DNA of 64,000 bases from Mesostigma viride (taxonomy: Eukaryota; Streptophyta; Mesostigmatophyceae; Mesostigmatales; Mesostigmataceae). How positions within the stretch are numbered: position 1 is the stretch's first letter; each line of letters starts with the position of its first letter. The DNA lies in contig RPFO01000041.1 of assembly GCA_009746045.1 (NCBI GenBank), positions 5,448,920 through 5,512,919 of the forward strand, in the 5' to 3' direction. Position numbers and translations under genes: made by a program. This document shows positions 45,917-59,535 of this stretch, one piece after another. Under the pieces are notes generated by a model. The model was not told the DNA's origin. It made no database searches and saw only the letters and a list, made by a program, of their open reading frames with translations.

Positions 45917-46155
45917 TGGATGGGTGGGTGGGTGGGTGGGTGGGCGGGCGGGTGGGTGGGTGGGTGGCGCGGGCGGGCGGGCGGGCGGGCGGCGGGCGGG
46001 CGGGCGGGCGGGCGGGGTGGGTGGGTGGGTGGGTGGGTGGATGGGTGGGTGGGTGGGTGGGTGGGTGGGTGGGTGGGTGGGTGGGTGGGTGGGTGGGTGG
46101 GTGGGTGGGTGGGTGGGTGGGTGGGTGGGTGGGTGGGTGGGTGGGTGGGTGGGTG

Positions 46156-46245
<90 letters not shown>
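45917..46245. repeat. (GGGT)n / (GGGC)n followed by (GA)n microsatellite
   Basis: GGGT tetranucleotides with a GGGC-rich patch run to about 46155 and pass directly into (GA)n to about 46243. The long Gly/Trp/Val and Pro/Thr/His frames across it are repeat artefacts. Confidence 0.95.
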
Positions 46246-46253
<8 letters not shown>

Positions 46254-46808
46254 CATGTGTGTGTGTGTCTGGCTGTCTGGGTGGGTGGGTGTGCGTGCTT
46301 GGGTGTGTGGGACAGTGTGGATGTGGGTGTGCTTGCTTGCGTGGGTGCGTGAGGGAGGGAGTGGCTGGGTGAGCGAGTCAAGCATGCACGTGTCAAACAG
46401 CCAGGTAGAAATGTCATCCTTTCCCCCCATCATGACAAATCATTGGCATGGATTGTTGTGGCACTGCCATCATGCACTACAGCGCTGAAGAAAATGACGA
46501 TGGGCAAATATATGTGAAAGCGACACAACATAGCCCATGGCGGTGGCTGCTATCAACAAGCAGCTCTTGCCTCCATGCACAGTCAAACACCTGCATCTTC
46601 TTCAATGCAGATTATTGACATCTCTTTTGTATATTATGTACAGATTATTTGCATTTGTAATATTATCTGTATACCAATGCAGTTTGCAACATGTAACCAG
46701 TGTTGCTAGTAATCTGGTAATGTGAGCCGTGTTGATATCAAAGTGCTGCGATGCAAGTCATACATCAGAATTAAAGCGGCAACACTGGCTACGGACACAA
46801 AGAGTCAT

Positions 46809-46815
<7 letters not shown>

Positions 46816-46858
<43 letters not shown>
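46816..46858. repeat. (CA)n microsatellite
   Basis: About twenty CA dinucleotides preceded by (CG)n. Confidence 0.95.
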
Positions 46859-46859
<1 letters not shown>

Positions 46860-47679
46860 GTGCTTCGTGCATCGCGACTCAGGGCCTGACAAGCTGCGGC
46901 CGAGACCAATGCCGAACACACCCATGCTCAGAGCACATTGCGGATGCCAGGCACACCGCGTTTGCCATGGAACACATGGGTAGACGCTTCGTAAACGTGA
47001 CAACGAATGACCCGCTGAGATCCCCACACTTGCAAGCGCACGGGAAAGGCGGCACACTTACGTTTCATAGATTAGCCGGGGCGAGATAGTAGCTCGTTTG
47101 CCTAGCCGTCATTAAGCCTATAGGCGTTCCAAGAAACGCATGAAATTTCTCTACCAGTACCGGTGGCGCACTATCGGTCTATGATCGCAGAAACTTCTCT
47201 TGAAGGGGCCTTACACTGTCGTGCATGTAACCACGGAGCTTGAATGGTGGCATGACAACGAAAGAAAGTTTTCCTTAAGCCCGACCTCCCCTCCCGCATT
47301 CCACTGGTGATATTACAGCTGTTATAATTCCTGGAGCTAAAAACATGCGGAAAACATGCTGGGCGAGTCCTGTCAAAATTAAAAACCAACAGACTTAATT
47401 GACAGCGCCGTTTAAACGACAGCAAGAGCTTCCATGCCATCGAACACTGCCCGAGGTTGGTCTAATTTAAAGACTAAGCCTGCCGTCTCAGAAAAAAATG
47501 TTCTATGCTCGGAGTCCACGGAATCAGGAAGTCGGCCCGCAGGTGCCGTACAGATCCGGTAGTGACTCGTGAAGTGAAAGATTTGGGCAGATTTGGGCAG
47601 ATCGGGTTTGGTCGATCCGGTCCTGGATCAGTCCGTACGCTGAAATTTGCGCGCCGTCCGTTGTACTTGAATTTTCAAG

Positions 47680-49442
47680 GGAAACGAATGTTGCCTCTTT
47701 CGGTAATGCAATGGCAGCCTCCTCCTGCTCGTCATCTTCCAGCAGGGACAGACCATCATCCACTACCAGAGGATTGTTAGCTGCTGCTGCCTGGCTCTGG
47801 CCTGGCTCCTCAACCCAGCTGGGAGGGCCTGGCCCGTCTGCAGGCCAGATTGCATGTGGCCTTCTTTCCTTGACATGAGCCCAGGCCCCAGGACAACCTG
47901 TACACGTGCCTTGGATCCTTTTCCAAAGCCACCAGGCAAGATCTGTTAGCTTCTTCCACACGAGTGACCACACCATCCTGCCACTTCCCCCGCTTGCCTG
48001 GAATAGATGGTTCCTTCCACATCCTGACCTTCAGCCCCACCTGAGGCCTCAGCACATTCCAGTTCTTGTCCTTACGTCTCAGCTGGGCAAATAACCTATC
48101 TGCCTTCCTAAGACTGGCCTGCACCACGTTCTCAGGCAGCAAGCTATACTGCAGGGCCAGGGGAGAGACAGCCACACCATCAAAGTAATAGCTAACCCTG
48201 TGGTTCAGCTGCTCTTCTATCCCCTTACACCAGGCTGCCCTCTCTAAAGCAGATGCCACAAGTGGCACTGACTCTGCTGCTAGCACCACTGTCTTCACTT
48301 CACGTATGGATCTCTCTACAGCCCCTTGCTGCCCATGACTCTCCCTGGGGACTATTACCAGCTTACAAGGTAGCTGGTCCTGATGCTTGAGCAAACAGTC
48401 AAACTGCAAGTCTGCCTGCACACTCTTGCACACCCCAAAGCCTGGGATCAGGGCCTTCATACCTAACAACAAGTGGTGCTCCTGCATACCAGGCAGAACG
48501 TCTATCAGCCTATATCTGCTGAACCTGTCCACCGCCACCAATATATACAAGCCCCTTATATGCTGGATATCCATCTGGATGTCGCCACGCTCCCTAGCAG
48601 GCTCCCTAGCATGGGACTGAGGTGGGTGAACAGCATTCTCCTGGCAACCACAGTTCTCAGCAGCAGCCTGGCATGCCTCCCACAAAGGCTCCCTACCTAG
48701 ACTCCAAGCAAACATTGCTGCCTGCCTACGCCCAAGCAAGCTGACCCCATAGGCTCCGCCTAATGCTAGCTTCCGCGGCGGTCAAGCGGGGTCGTTGCCC
48801 CTCTCTGTGGCCCCCCGTTATGGATTGGATACGACTCAACGCGTACGCCGCGCCCGTTATGGATTGGATTCACGTTTCCGGCGACGCTATCCGCGACGCT
48901 CTCGGTGCGTGTCCGACTTCCTGGCGCGGAGGTGGAACTGGGACGAGGCGATCGACGAGAACGAGGCGTCGCCGAACCTGGCGAAGGACGAGAAGAGACT
49001 CGGGTATCTGGAATGGGCGTTCGTGAGGCACACGCGGGCCGAGGAGGGGAATGGGGTCACCCTCGTGAAACGTAGGCCCAGAATGCCCAAACATATGATG
49101 CAATCTATGGCCAGCCTCAGCATAGCTCAGCACTCTGTCAGTACTGACCTGGCGAGACGTCTGAACCGTGTGTGGGGACACATGATCCACTCCTGAGGTT
49201 CCAGGGCCTTCCTGCAGGCCATCCTGACTCCCCAAGCCAGGCCCTGCTCCCTGGACCGCTCCAGGCCCTTCCAGCAAGGTCCTTTGGCCCTCCAGGCCAG
49301 CACCTGCTGGAGACCCACCACCTGCATGAGGCATAGGGAATTCAGCTGCAGCATTGTTATTGCAATCCAGTGGAAGAACAACATCTTTACACCCTTGGTG
49401 CTGCACAAGGGGCACACCCCCATCCTTATGTACATCCAACAC
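47680..49442 (-). pseudogene. Integrase of Copia-like retrotransposon, copy 2 (interrupted)
   Basis: The upstream segment (49442-49081) has a Gly/Pro-rich linker and LSYAEAGHRLHHMFGHSG, the histidine half of the zinc site. After the 338-bp insertion (48735-49072), 48734 onward supplies RRQAAMFAWSLGREPLWEAC and CGCQ (cysteines). Then come the core, IQMDIQHIRG (Asp), VDRFSRYRLIDVLPG, SVQADLQFD (Asp), GQQGAVERSIREVK (Glu), YYFDGVAVSPLALQY, and the C-terminal domain with MWKEPSIPGKRGKWQDGVV and DPRHVYRLSW. The frame shifts near 47900; a linker (DDGLSLLEDDEQEEAAIALP) leads to the insertion at 47672. Spacing across the zinc site equals copy 1 when the insertion is ignored. Confidence 0.83.
48735..49072 (+). 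mobile_element. 338-bp insertion in integrase zinc finger, with coding-like segment
   Basis: It is flanked by TACGCCCA (48727-48734) and TAGGCCCA (49073-49080), an 8-bp duplication with one mismatch. Removing it restores the frame and spacing of the integrase. On the plus strand it carries a coding-like stretch (FLARRWNWDEAIDENEASP, then LAKDEKRLGYLEWAFVRHTR) with no stop, and two copies of GTTATGGATTGGAT. There are no clear inverted ends, only a shared subterminal TGACCCC. It could be a small hAT-like or P-like carrier of a captured exon. Product unknown. Confidence 0.6.
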
Positions 49443-49490
49443 ACCTTCCCCAAGGGGTGATTGACTATTTACAGGGGATGATGTAGCTAG

Positions 49491-50845
49491 TCACTGCTGC
49501 CCCGACTGGCCCCCTGCCCCAGCAGGCTTGGCCTTCCTGTCAGGACACTCACGACGCCAGTGACCTTCCTTGCCACACACAAAGCATGCTCCACCCTTCT
49601 TCCCAGACCCAGCCCCACCCTTGCCAGGCTTGCCCTGGCCTCCCTGAGACTGTCCACCCTGCTTGCCCTGGTTGCCTTGAGCTTGGCCCTTGCCTTGCCC
49701 TTGGCCACCCTTACCCTGCTGACCACCAGCTTGCTGGCTCCCAACCCCTCCTTGGGAACCTGCACCCTTGCCACCCTGAGCCCCCTGCCTCTGGCGCCTG
49801 AAGCGCTTACGCTTGTTGGGCCTTGCCCCATCACGGGCTGGGTACCCGGGGACATCACCTTGGCCCTGCACAGCGGAGGTGGCATTGCTGCCATGGGACT
49901 GGATAGCTTTGCAGGCAGGATCTGGCTTCCTTATGCTGAGGATTACAAGCTCCAGAGCACGCAAGGAGCCATCAGTCTGGTTAAGAAACATGCGGGCACT
50001 GTTCCTCCCATCCACACTCAAACCCATACGGTCCAGGAAATAGTCTGCCAAGGCCCTATCTGTGACCAGGAAGCCATACTTGGCCCCCTTGTCCCTGATA
50101 CGGTTGAGCCTAGCCCATTCCTCTGCCACAGGACCCACTATCTCAAAGGTGTCATACTGATGTTTATAGTAGTTGGTGAGGTTGAGAACCTTGTCAGAGA
50201 ACTCCTCCCTCAACCCATCCAGGAACTGTGCCCAGGTTAGCTTATCCTTGACACCAGTCCTAGCCTTTTCCCTGACACGCTCTGACGAGTCCCTGTTGCA
50301 CGTGGACGAGTGAAACACTTGCACTAGGTTGACAGTGGGGTCCACGGAGAGCACAACCAGCTCCATGTCCTCTAGCCACTTGTCTAGAGCTTCCTGTGCT
50401 AGTGGTGGGTTAAGAGGCTTTTGTCCATTCATAAGCGTGACTGCACTCATGTGAGGTCTCGACCCTGGCAGCGCCTTCACCGGCTCCACCACAGTGGGTG
50501 TCACAGCAACAACGCCACTTGGGCCAGCAAGCACAGGGGAGAGCACATCCACGTGAGGCCTCTTACCATTGCCGTCAGCGGAGGGTCCCTCTTACGCTTC
50601 TCCACGGCAGGTTGCCCATTCGCCACCGTTATTGCATCAGATGCTCCTAGTGCCCGCGCCTTGCGCGCCTCCTCCACCGAGTCTTCGTGCCGTCTCTTGC
50701 TGCCTGGTCTCTTTCCCCCATCGCCCTCGCTGGCTGGGATCGCCTCCCCCACCAGCTGCTCCTTGTCTTGCCGAGGCTCCTGGCTCGCCCCAGCCGGTGC
50801 CTCCATATCGCCCTTGTCGCCGTCTCCCGGTTTGCCACGAGGCAT
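49491..50845 (-). pseudogene. Gag of Copia-like retrotransposon, copy 2
   Basis: ATG 50845 (MPRGKPGDGDKGDMEAP) starts a charged N-terminus; a frame change near 50570 joins it to the main frame that ends at 49491. The capsid-like region includes LAQEALDKWLEDMELVVLSV, WAQFLDGLREEFSDKV, YYKHQYDTFEIVGPVAEEWA and FLVTDRALADYFLDRMGLS. A Gly/Gln/Lys-rich nucleocapsid precedes the CCHC knuckle CFVCGKEGHWRREC. The sequence GTAAGA sits at the frame change, so a small intron is possible, but an indel is simpler. About 450 residues in total. Confidence 0.82.
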
Positions 50846-50897
50846 TATATACAGTGGGATGGCAAAACAAAACAGGCGATAGACAAGGAAAACAGGC

Positions 50898-52046
50898 TCA
50901 AGCGCTGGTGCTGCCGGAAGAAGCCGCTGGCTGCTCCTCAGCTATGGCCTCCTCCTCACGCTCCTGCGCTGTGCGTGCCACCGGTGTCCCCACGCGTGGA
51001 ACTGAGCGGACCTCCTCCGCGTTGTAAGGACCGAGCACACGGCTCACCGGCCTCCCGGCTGCTGTCTGCTCTACCGGCAGTCTAGGCGCACTGCCACGGC
51101 GATACCACTGAAGATTTCTGACCCACCGACTACCACCACCTCGCCGGTCGTTCCGCGAGCCCCGACCAATCTCCCCAAAATCGTGTTCCGGCTCAAAGGG
51201 GATGTTTAACTCTGCCCTGCGCCTGGCCGAGTATCCCTCGTTTGTGCCGTCACCCTCGTCAATCTGTTGTGACGAGCGGGCTATGATTCCCGTTGGCCGG
51301 TCCACGAACTGATCGTGGAACTCCTCGTCGGAGACGTCTCGACCGGTGATGACTGTCACCGTCGGCCCAGTCGCCCCTGGCCTGCTTTGCAACCTCGGAG
51401 TGTCCAAGGTCGACCAAATCCCCGGCGGCCGCGTAGTGATCACCCAGTGATCGGCGTGACCACGCGCCTCTTGGATCAGAATGTTGACCAGGTGCTCACA
51501 CGTTTGAGCCACCACCTCGGCCGAATCCCACGGGCTATCGGCCTCGCGCGTCTGCGCGTCCCGTATGATATGTGACGCGTCGGTCCCCTCCCCCAGCGAG
51601 CTTGTCGCCACCCAGTGATTATACAATCTGGTTCCACCTAAACAGATGGCCACCAGTTGGCCCAGCGTTTCACGCGCTAAGTCCAGCGCCTGGATGGTTA
51701 CGTGCCCGCCCTGGTACGCAACTTCTAAACTGTAGATCAACGAAGCAATTTCGTCGCGAATGGCGACGAGGCGCTCCGTGCAGACCCGTCCTGTTTCCCC
51801 TGGCGACGTCGTCGCCCTAATCCTCATCACCACAGGGTCGTTTGCCGACGGCCCTGCTGCGTTACCGAACACAGCGACCCAACCTCCTTCCGCAAGGCCC
51901 CTCGCAACGTGGGCCGCTTGCACAAATGTAGAAGCGTTGGACGGGTGATTATAGGGGTAGAATGCGTCTTCGCGCGCCGGCAACTCTGGAGCTGCTTCGC
52001 GCCTGGGAGATGACTCAGGTATCGTAACCCGAGCCTCGGCCGACAT
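50898..52046 (-). CDS. Extra ORF between 5' LTR and gag, unknown function
   Basis: ATG 52046 (MSAEARVTIPESSPRRE) opens an uninterrupted frame of 382 codons, one of the few undamaged ORFs in the window; the frame extends five codons upstream from a GTG. It begins 33 bp inside the LTR and stops 53 bp before gag. Visible features: a helical middle (TERLVAIRDEIASLIYSLEV, LDLARETLGQLVAICLGG), EVVAQTCEHLVNILIQEARG, an Arg/Gly-rich patch (GRGSRNDRRGGGSRW) and a Glu/Ala/Ser-rich end. No zinc, protease or membrane motif. Ty1/Copia elements normally have no gene here. It could be a gag-like duplicate, an accessory protein or captured host sequence; I do not recognise it. Confidence 0.6.
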   Translation of the reverse strand: MSAEARVTIPESSPRREAAPELPAREDAFYPYNHPSNASTFVQAAHVARGLAEGGWVAVFGNAAGPSANDPVVMRIRATTSPGETGRVCTERLVAIRDEIASLIYSLEVAYQGGHVTIQALDLARETLGQLVAICLGGTRLYNHWVATSSLGEGTDASHIIRDAQTREADSPWDSAEVVAQTCEHLVNILIQEARGHADHWVITTRPPGIWSTLDTPRLQSRPGATGPTVTVITGRDVSDEEFHDQFVDRPTGIIARSSQQIDEGDGTNEGYSARRRAELNIPFEPEHDFGEIGRGSRNDRRGGGSRWVRNLQWYRRGSAPRLPVEQTAAGRPVSRVLGPYNAEEVRSVPRVGTPVARTAQEREEEAIAEEQPAASSGSTSA

Positions 52047-52415
52047 GAAACCTTTGCACACAGAAATGCAATAGTACGAGTTAGCGAGCAGCCAGAACTG
52101 TGAGTTCCTGGTCTCTCACGCCACACAACGGGATGAGCCAAAGTTGCAAGGCAGCAACCTTTTAACCCGTGCACCAAGCCACGGCCACGGTGAGCGGTTC
52201 CACGTCCAATGTGGGAGCCTCGGTTCGTGCTTGCCAAGATAGCTGGTCATCCCCCATGACCAAGCTATATCCTTTGCGTTGTTCCTCGTTCCCATCGGCG
52301 TGACGAGGCACGTGCAGGCAGGCAAGCAAATCCTCAACGTCCACTGGCATCAGTGCAGAGCCAGGACGAACTGGATTTGCCTAGACTCTGCAACCTAGGA
52401 AGTACAGGACCTGTC

Positions 52416-53794
52416 CCAGGTTGTGAAATACGTCGGTACGTCAAATACGTCGGCCTCCAAAATACGGGTATATACGTAGACCCCGGCAGAATACGTCGGC
52501 TTGAATACGGCAAAATACGACAGTGTGCAATTCGGCCTTTAGAGCATGGTTATGAATGGGCCTTTTGGGTTTGAGGCTTTAGGGTATAGTTATGCAATAT
52601 GGTTACCACTCATGGCAAGGTGCAGTCAAGTCAGAACACTGACAACCATTACCATGCATGAATGAGACAACGAGCTATCAAATCTGATCATCCTATATCA
52701 AAATGGGTCATGGATGAATAACTAATTGCCTTGTCTTTTCGGCTTCTGAAGAAGTTTGCCTGCCAGCAGCCACCGACTGGGAGCAGTGATCAGCCCTTTG
52801 TACTGACTCAGGCCGGAAATCATCGCCTTGAAAGAGCGGCTCTGAGCCGCGTGAAAGGAAATTGCGTTCTCAACAAAGAAGTTGGCCACCAGGAGCTGGC
52901 ACTCCTCTTCGTTTGTGGGGTTCACAAACCTCGTGATTGTCTGCTGGCGAGGATCACCTGCAATGGCCGACCCCGAAGCAAGGCCCTGGCCGCTCTCCGC
53001 CACTGCCCTGAAGCTCAGGTGCCGCTGCTTCTTCGCCTTCAGCCCGGCCTTCTTGCCCACAACTCCTGGAATTCTAGCTTCCGTTTCTGCCCAATCTTTG
53101 CGTCAGGGCAGGCGTCTATGCCCTGCCCTGCGATGCTCGCAAAATGTGCGCGCATCCTGGTCGCACTGATCTGCTTGCCATCGCCACTGGTAAAATTGTG
53201 GCCGCAAAATGAGCAGCTAAACTTGACCTGCGAAACCGTATTCCCCAGAGCATCCTTCACCGTGACAGTCTTTTTTTCTACAAAGTTATGCTCCGGCACT
53301 TTGTGTGGCATGGCTGCGAAAAACGTTTGACAACTAGCACAAAATCCGATGGCACACCGCCATGCAATATTCATCATACAGGCTATATTACGTGCCACAC
53401 GTTCCCAACACAGCTGGCATTTTCATCTTGCTGGCACTCTCTCCGTGTATGGAAATTTCAGTTAGCTTGCCAACTGCCAAGTCATTATGTCAGTCAGTCA
53501 GTAAGGTTATTCTTGCACAAGTCATTATGAACTGGAGTGACTGGACTCAGGACTGACGAAAAGCCTAGTTCGTAGTAATCGAGCCTAGTTTGCATAGTAG
53601 AAGATCTTGGGGGAGGTAGGCGCCGCGCCACGTTCCGGCTGGCCTCGCGCCAAGCACTGCCCCGGCTCGAACCTCGAAAATTGCCCAAGTCCAAATCACG
53701 TATTCGGGACCAAATACGCGTATAATACGTCGGGGCCCAAAAAACGCGTATTGCCGTATTTATTTTGACAATACGCACGTATTTCACAACCTGG
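52416..53794 (-). mobile_element. hAT DNA transposon (deletion derivative), copy 2
   Basis: Inverted ends CCAGGTTGTGAAATACGT are perfect over 18 bp. The 8-bp duplication GACCTGTC flanks it (52408-52415, 53795-53802), and the empty site is in the other LTR (36364-36371). Subterminal AATACG repeats occur at both ends. The termini differ from the hAT at 3083, so this is a second family. Confidence 0.96.
52722..53311 (-). pseudogene. hAT transposase N-terminal fragment (BED finger)
   Basis: ATG 53311 (MPHKVPEHNFVEKKTVTVKD) leads to a BED-type finger: KFSCSFCGHNFTSGDGKQIS, then RMRAHFASIAGQGIDACPDA, with C-x2-C, His and Cys ligands. A frame change near 53050 leads to KKQRHLSFRAVAESG and then ITRFVNPTNEEECQLLVANF, NAISFHAAQSRSFKAMISGL, which is the conserved start of the hAT transposase body (small residue-x-F-...-n.ipF...es..Fk..i). 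The frame stops soon after; the RNase H-like core and dimerisation domain are missing. Confidence 0.75.
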
Positions 53795-54228
53795 GACCTG
53801 TCACAAGCCTGCAAGGCCTAGTATCCTTGCAGACCTGTGCCAGTTCCTGTAGTCCACCAGTCACAGGCTGCTGCTCCTCTGGTCTACGTGGACCACAGTC
53901 ACGTGATAGTCAGGCTAAGCCTGTGCAGGCACGGCCTGCCACGTGTCCTGTCCACTATACCAGAGGACTGTACCTTAGTCGGCCACGGACGGCTAGGACT
54001 TCGGGACCTCATATCTTTCTTGTCCCTTGTCTGTTTCAGGCGGTCAGCACGGCGTTGGAAAGGTCTTTCCAAACTGCATCCACTTAGCATATTGGTTGCC
54101 CACTGAAAATGCTAACTGTGGGGGGCCTCACCATCAGCTGCAAGCGGTGCTGGTCGCCCAAACGACCTACACAACAAAGAAAACATTAAAATCGGCATGC
54201 ACAAATGCGGCACGGGGGAGATCCTCTA

Positions 54229-55763
<1,535 letters not shown>

Positions 55764-56150
55764 GAATCAGTTCTTTGACACTGAGTTGGCACTACGCAAC
55801 ACCTTTGATGCACATGAGTGCAGGGCGCATGTGTTGAAACCATGCAACCATGGCGATCCCTCAAAAAGTTTGGTTATGTAATAAGTGACACAATTATTCC
55901 GGACGTATGATGGCCCAACGTCCTGTAAGGTTGAGTTGTCTTGGAGGAGGAGCGTGATGACCGCGGAAGCCACGTGGGTGTCTGTAGTGCTATATCTTGA
56001 AGATGTACGGTCTTGGAAGAGTTATGGTCTTGGAATCATATAATAATGAGCTTGGAATAAAGTTGCGGGCAGCCATTGATCAATTGGCATATGTTGTCTC
56101 ATTGATGTTGTCTCATTGCGTTAATGGGTCAATTGTCTTAGTTTATATAA

Positions 56151-58039
56151 GGGGACGTGGCGCGCCGAATATTTTCCGCGCCAAAAAATTCGCGGTACCG
56201 TCCGGCGTACGGTGTATAATGTGTGCCCGGACCGCTCAACCCTCGCGGAAGTGGCCATGGCGGCATGCCTTCATGCAATATTAATCGATATGGCACGTAA
56301 ACAGCTAGAAAAAATGCTTGAATTTCGCAGAAGATTAGTTGATGACCTCATTGCGTGGCGGAAAGTTTACGGTTTGCAATATCGCTAATTTCTCGAACGG
56401 CTACGGGCGCGGGGGTCCAGGATATAATTTCTCTTGCGGATCATGAAATTTAATGCAGGTTTACGGCAGCTATTGTGAGGCAACGTAGGCTCTAAAGAGC
56501 GATTATGAAGCTAACTTAATGGTGTTGTCGAGTTTGTGCCGAAGCTTCCCGGTTTCTTTTACATTTCCGGCATTCAAGGTAAGAACCTACGCAGGCCTGC
56601 GCATGTCGCCTTCGACGTATTCACGGAAGGCGCACCTTCCTTGTTCGCCTGATCAATGGATGATGTCTTTTATTGTTCGAGCTTGCGTGCCAGTTTATGC
56701 ATGAAACATTTCCACGCAGGCAGGTGCATTAACGTCGGCCTTTCGCCTTTTTTTCGGGCAGTTTCCCTGCAGGAAGCGCTCCATTTCTTTCGGTTGCATC
56801 GTCAGATTCCTAGCTATTTCGTACAATTTCGTGTAGTTTGTGGCTGGCATGCTAAATGCGCCGAGGTCAAGTTGTTGGTAATGTGTTGACATTTGTTTTC
56901 CATAATCCTTTGGACGTGACCTTGCTCAGACGCTTTGTTATGTGCCGGATCTGACACGCCTGTTTTAGAACGACATCCGGCATGTGCCTAGAGGCTAACA
57001 AGCTGGCATCAGCTTCTTAGCAAATTGCCCTATTGGAAAGGAAGGTGAGAGTGGTTCTTTTGCTGGACATACTGCATGAGTGGCATTGCATTAGATAGGT
57101 GTTTCCATTGCTTTCCTTGAGCTATAACCATTAAGACTTCCCTGCTATGTGTGCAGCAAGGCAAGCTGGATAGGATGTGAATGCTTGGCATACAACATGT
57201 ATGATTTGCTGCCAAGTTTGCAGGCTGCAGTTGCCTCTATTGCTTGGGCAGTCTTTCTAAGGTTTTTACACGTATACTTGCTGAGTTCTTGGCATAAATT
57301 TACATGGTAACCTTGGGCTGAGCTTAGTGTATGCTCTCTTGGTGCGTGTATGCCTAGCGATGGTGTTGCTATGCGCACGCTGGCAAGGCTGGCCATGCTG
57401 AGGGCAGGGGAGGGCAGATGAGGTGCCTAGCCTTTTCTTATGTTGTGTGATCGAGTTGGGCATGTTTTTTGGCTTCTTGGATGGAAAACATGATGCCTAG
57501 GTGGCCTTATACACAGAAAAACCTCATTTAGCGTATGTTCAGGTTTTAGCACGCCAAACGCAATAACTTGAGCTAGACTTGTCGGAATGACCTGGGACTT
57601 GGACCACTGCTGTCCCCCTGTTAGCCGGATTTTCGCTACATTTTGTTGCCTAATCTGAAGTGTTTATGACATGTTTATTCCCAATGTCCGGTAAAAAAAG
57701 GGTACTTTTGCGGGGAAATTAATAACTGTTCAAGGTTTTGTCATTTTCATGATGTAAATAGCTCAGCAAGCTACAAACTCAGGGAACTATAGACGCTACA
57801 TTTTTTTTTGCCAACAAATGAGTGCATGGGCTGGGGCATACATAGCCCTAATTAGCGTCTTTTTCTATTTATAGCGCTATATTGGCGTATATGTGGGGGT
57901 AGTACCCCCAACAAGTGCATGGACAACTCACTAGAGATGTTATTTAGTGCCCCCAATCATAATTTAGCATGGTGCAACTGAAATTCAAGTGATATTAGCA
58001 TGGGTCAAGTTTTAAGGTTTTTGGGGTGCCACCTCCCCC
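56151..58039. mobile_element. TTAA-type transposon relative between the duplicates
   Basis: The left end GGGGACGTGGCGCGCC and inner CGCGCC-n-AATATTTT, AAAAATTCGCGGTAC match the left end of 8893-13153. The right end resembles that element too (GGGGGTAGTACCCCCAACAAGTG near 57895, terminal CCACCTCCCC). It has no TTAA flanks: its ends coincide with the borders of the direct duplication. No ORF of note. Confidence 0.6.
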
Positions 58040-59397
<1,358 letters not shown>

Positions 59398-59489
59398 TGT
59401 ATATCTTGGGAAACTCATTGCTTCAATAAAGTGCATGCTAGGCGCAATCAACCCCCACAAACACATCTGAAAACTGCACAGTGCATCAA

Positions 59490-59535
59490 ATGTATCCTAG
59501 ACAAAAAAATGTATCCTAATCCGGTAAAACCACCC
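59490..59535 (-). repeat. Right terminal inverted repeat of giant element
   Basis: Read on the minus strand it starts GGGTGGTTTTACCGGATTAG and carries two AGGATACATTT motifs. The TAA duplicate follows at 59536-59538. Confidence 0.9.

Larger units (their letters stand above)
44301..47672. mobile_element. Unclassified 3.4-kb insertion between integrase and protease
   Basis: It is bounded by TTTCAAG on both sides (44294-44300, 47673-47679), a probable 7-bp target duplication; polyprotein-like frames flank it. The ends (TTGGAGTGTACCC and, on the other strand, TTCAAGTACAACGG) are only weakly alike. No supportable gene inside; the interior is mostly A/T-rich sequence and microsatellites. Confidence 0.5.
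36035..54117 (-). mobile_element. Copia-like LTR retrotransposon, copy 2 (complete, with nested insertions)
   Basis: Both LTRs (36035-36682, 52079-54117) are present and the flanks carry a 5-bp duplication GTGGG (36030-36034, 54118-54122). On the minus strand: 5' LTR, leader ORF (52046-50898), gag (50845-49491), integrase, protease-RT (44283-42862), RNase H, 3' UTR, polypurine tract, 3' LTR. Insertions: hAT in the 5' LTR, 338 bp in the integrase, a 3.4-kb block between integrase and protease, and a CACTA-like element in RNase H. The net element is about 8.6 kb. Confidence 0.93.
52079..54117 (-). repeat. 5' LTR of copy 2, containing a hAT insertion
   Basis: It matches 36035-36682 on both sides of the hAT (52416-53794); without the hAT and its duplicate the LTR is 652 bp. 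Termini AGTTAGC/GCTAACT. The outer side adjoins the duplicate GTGGG at 54118-54122. Confidence 0.93.

Noticed and set aside
45753-46488. Gly/Trp/Val-rich and Pro/Thr/His-rich ORFs
   Set aside because: Translations of the GGGT and GA microsatellites.
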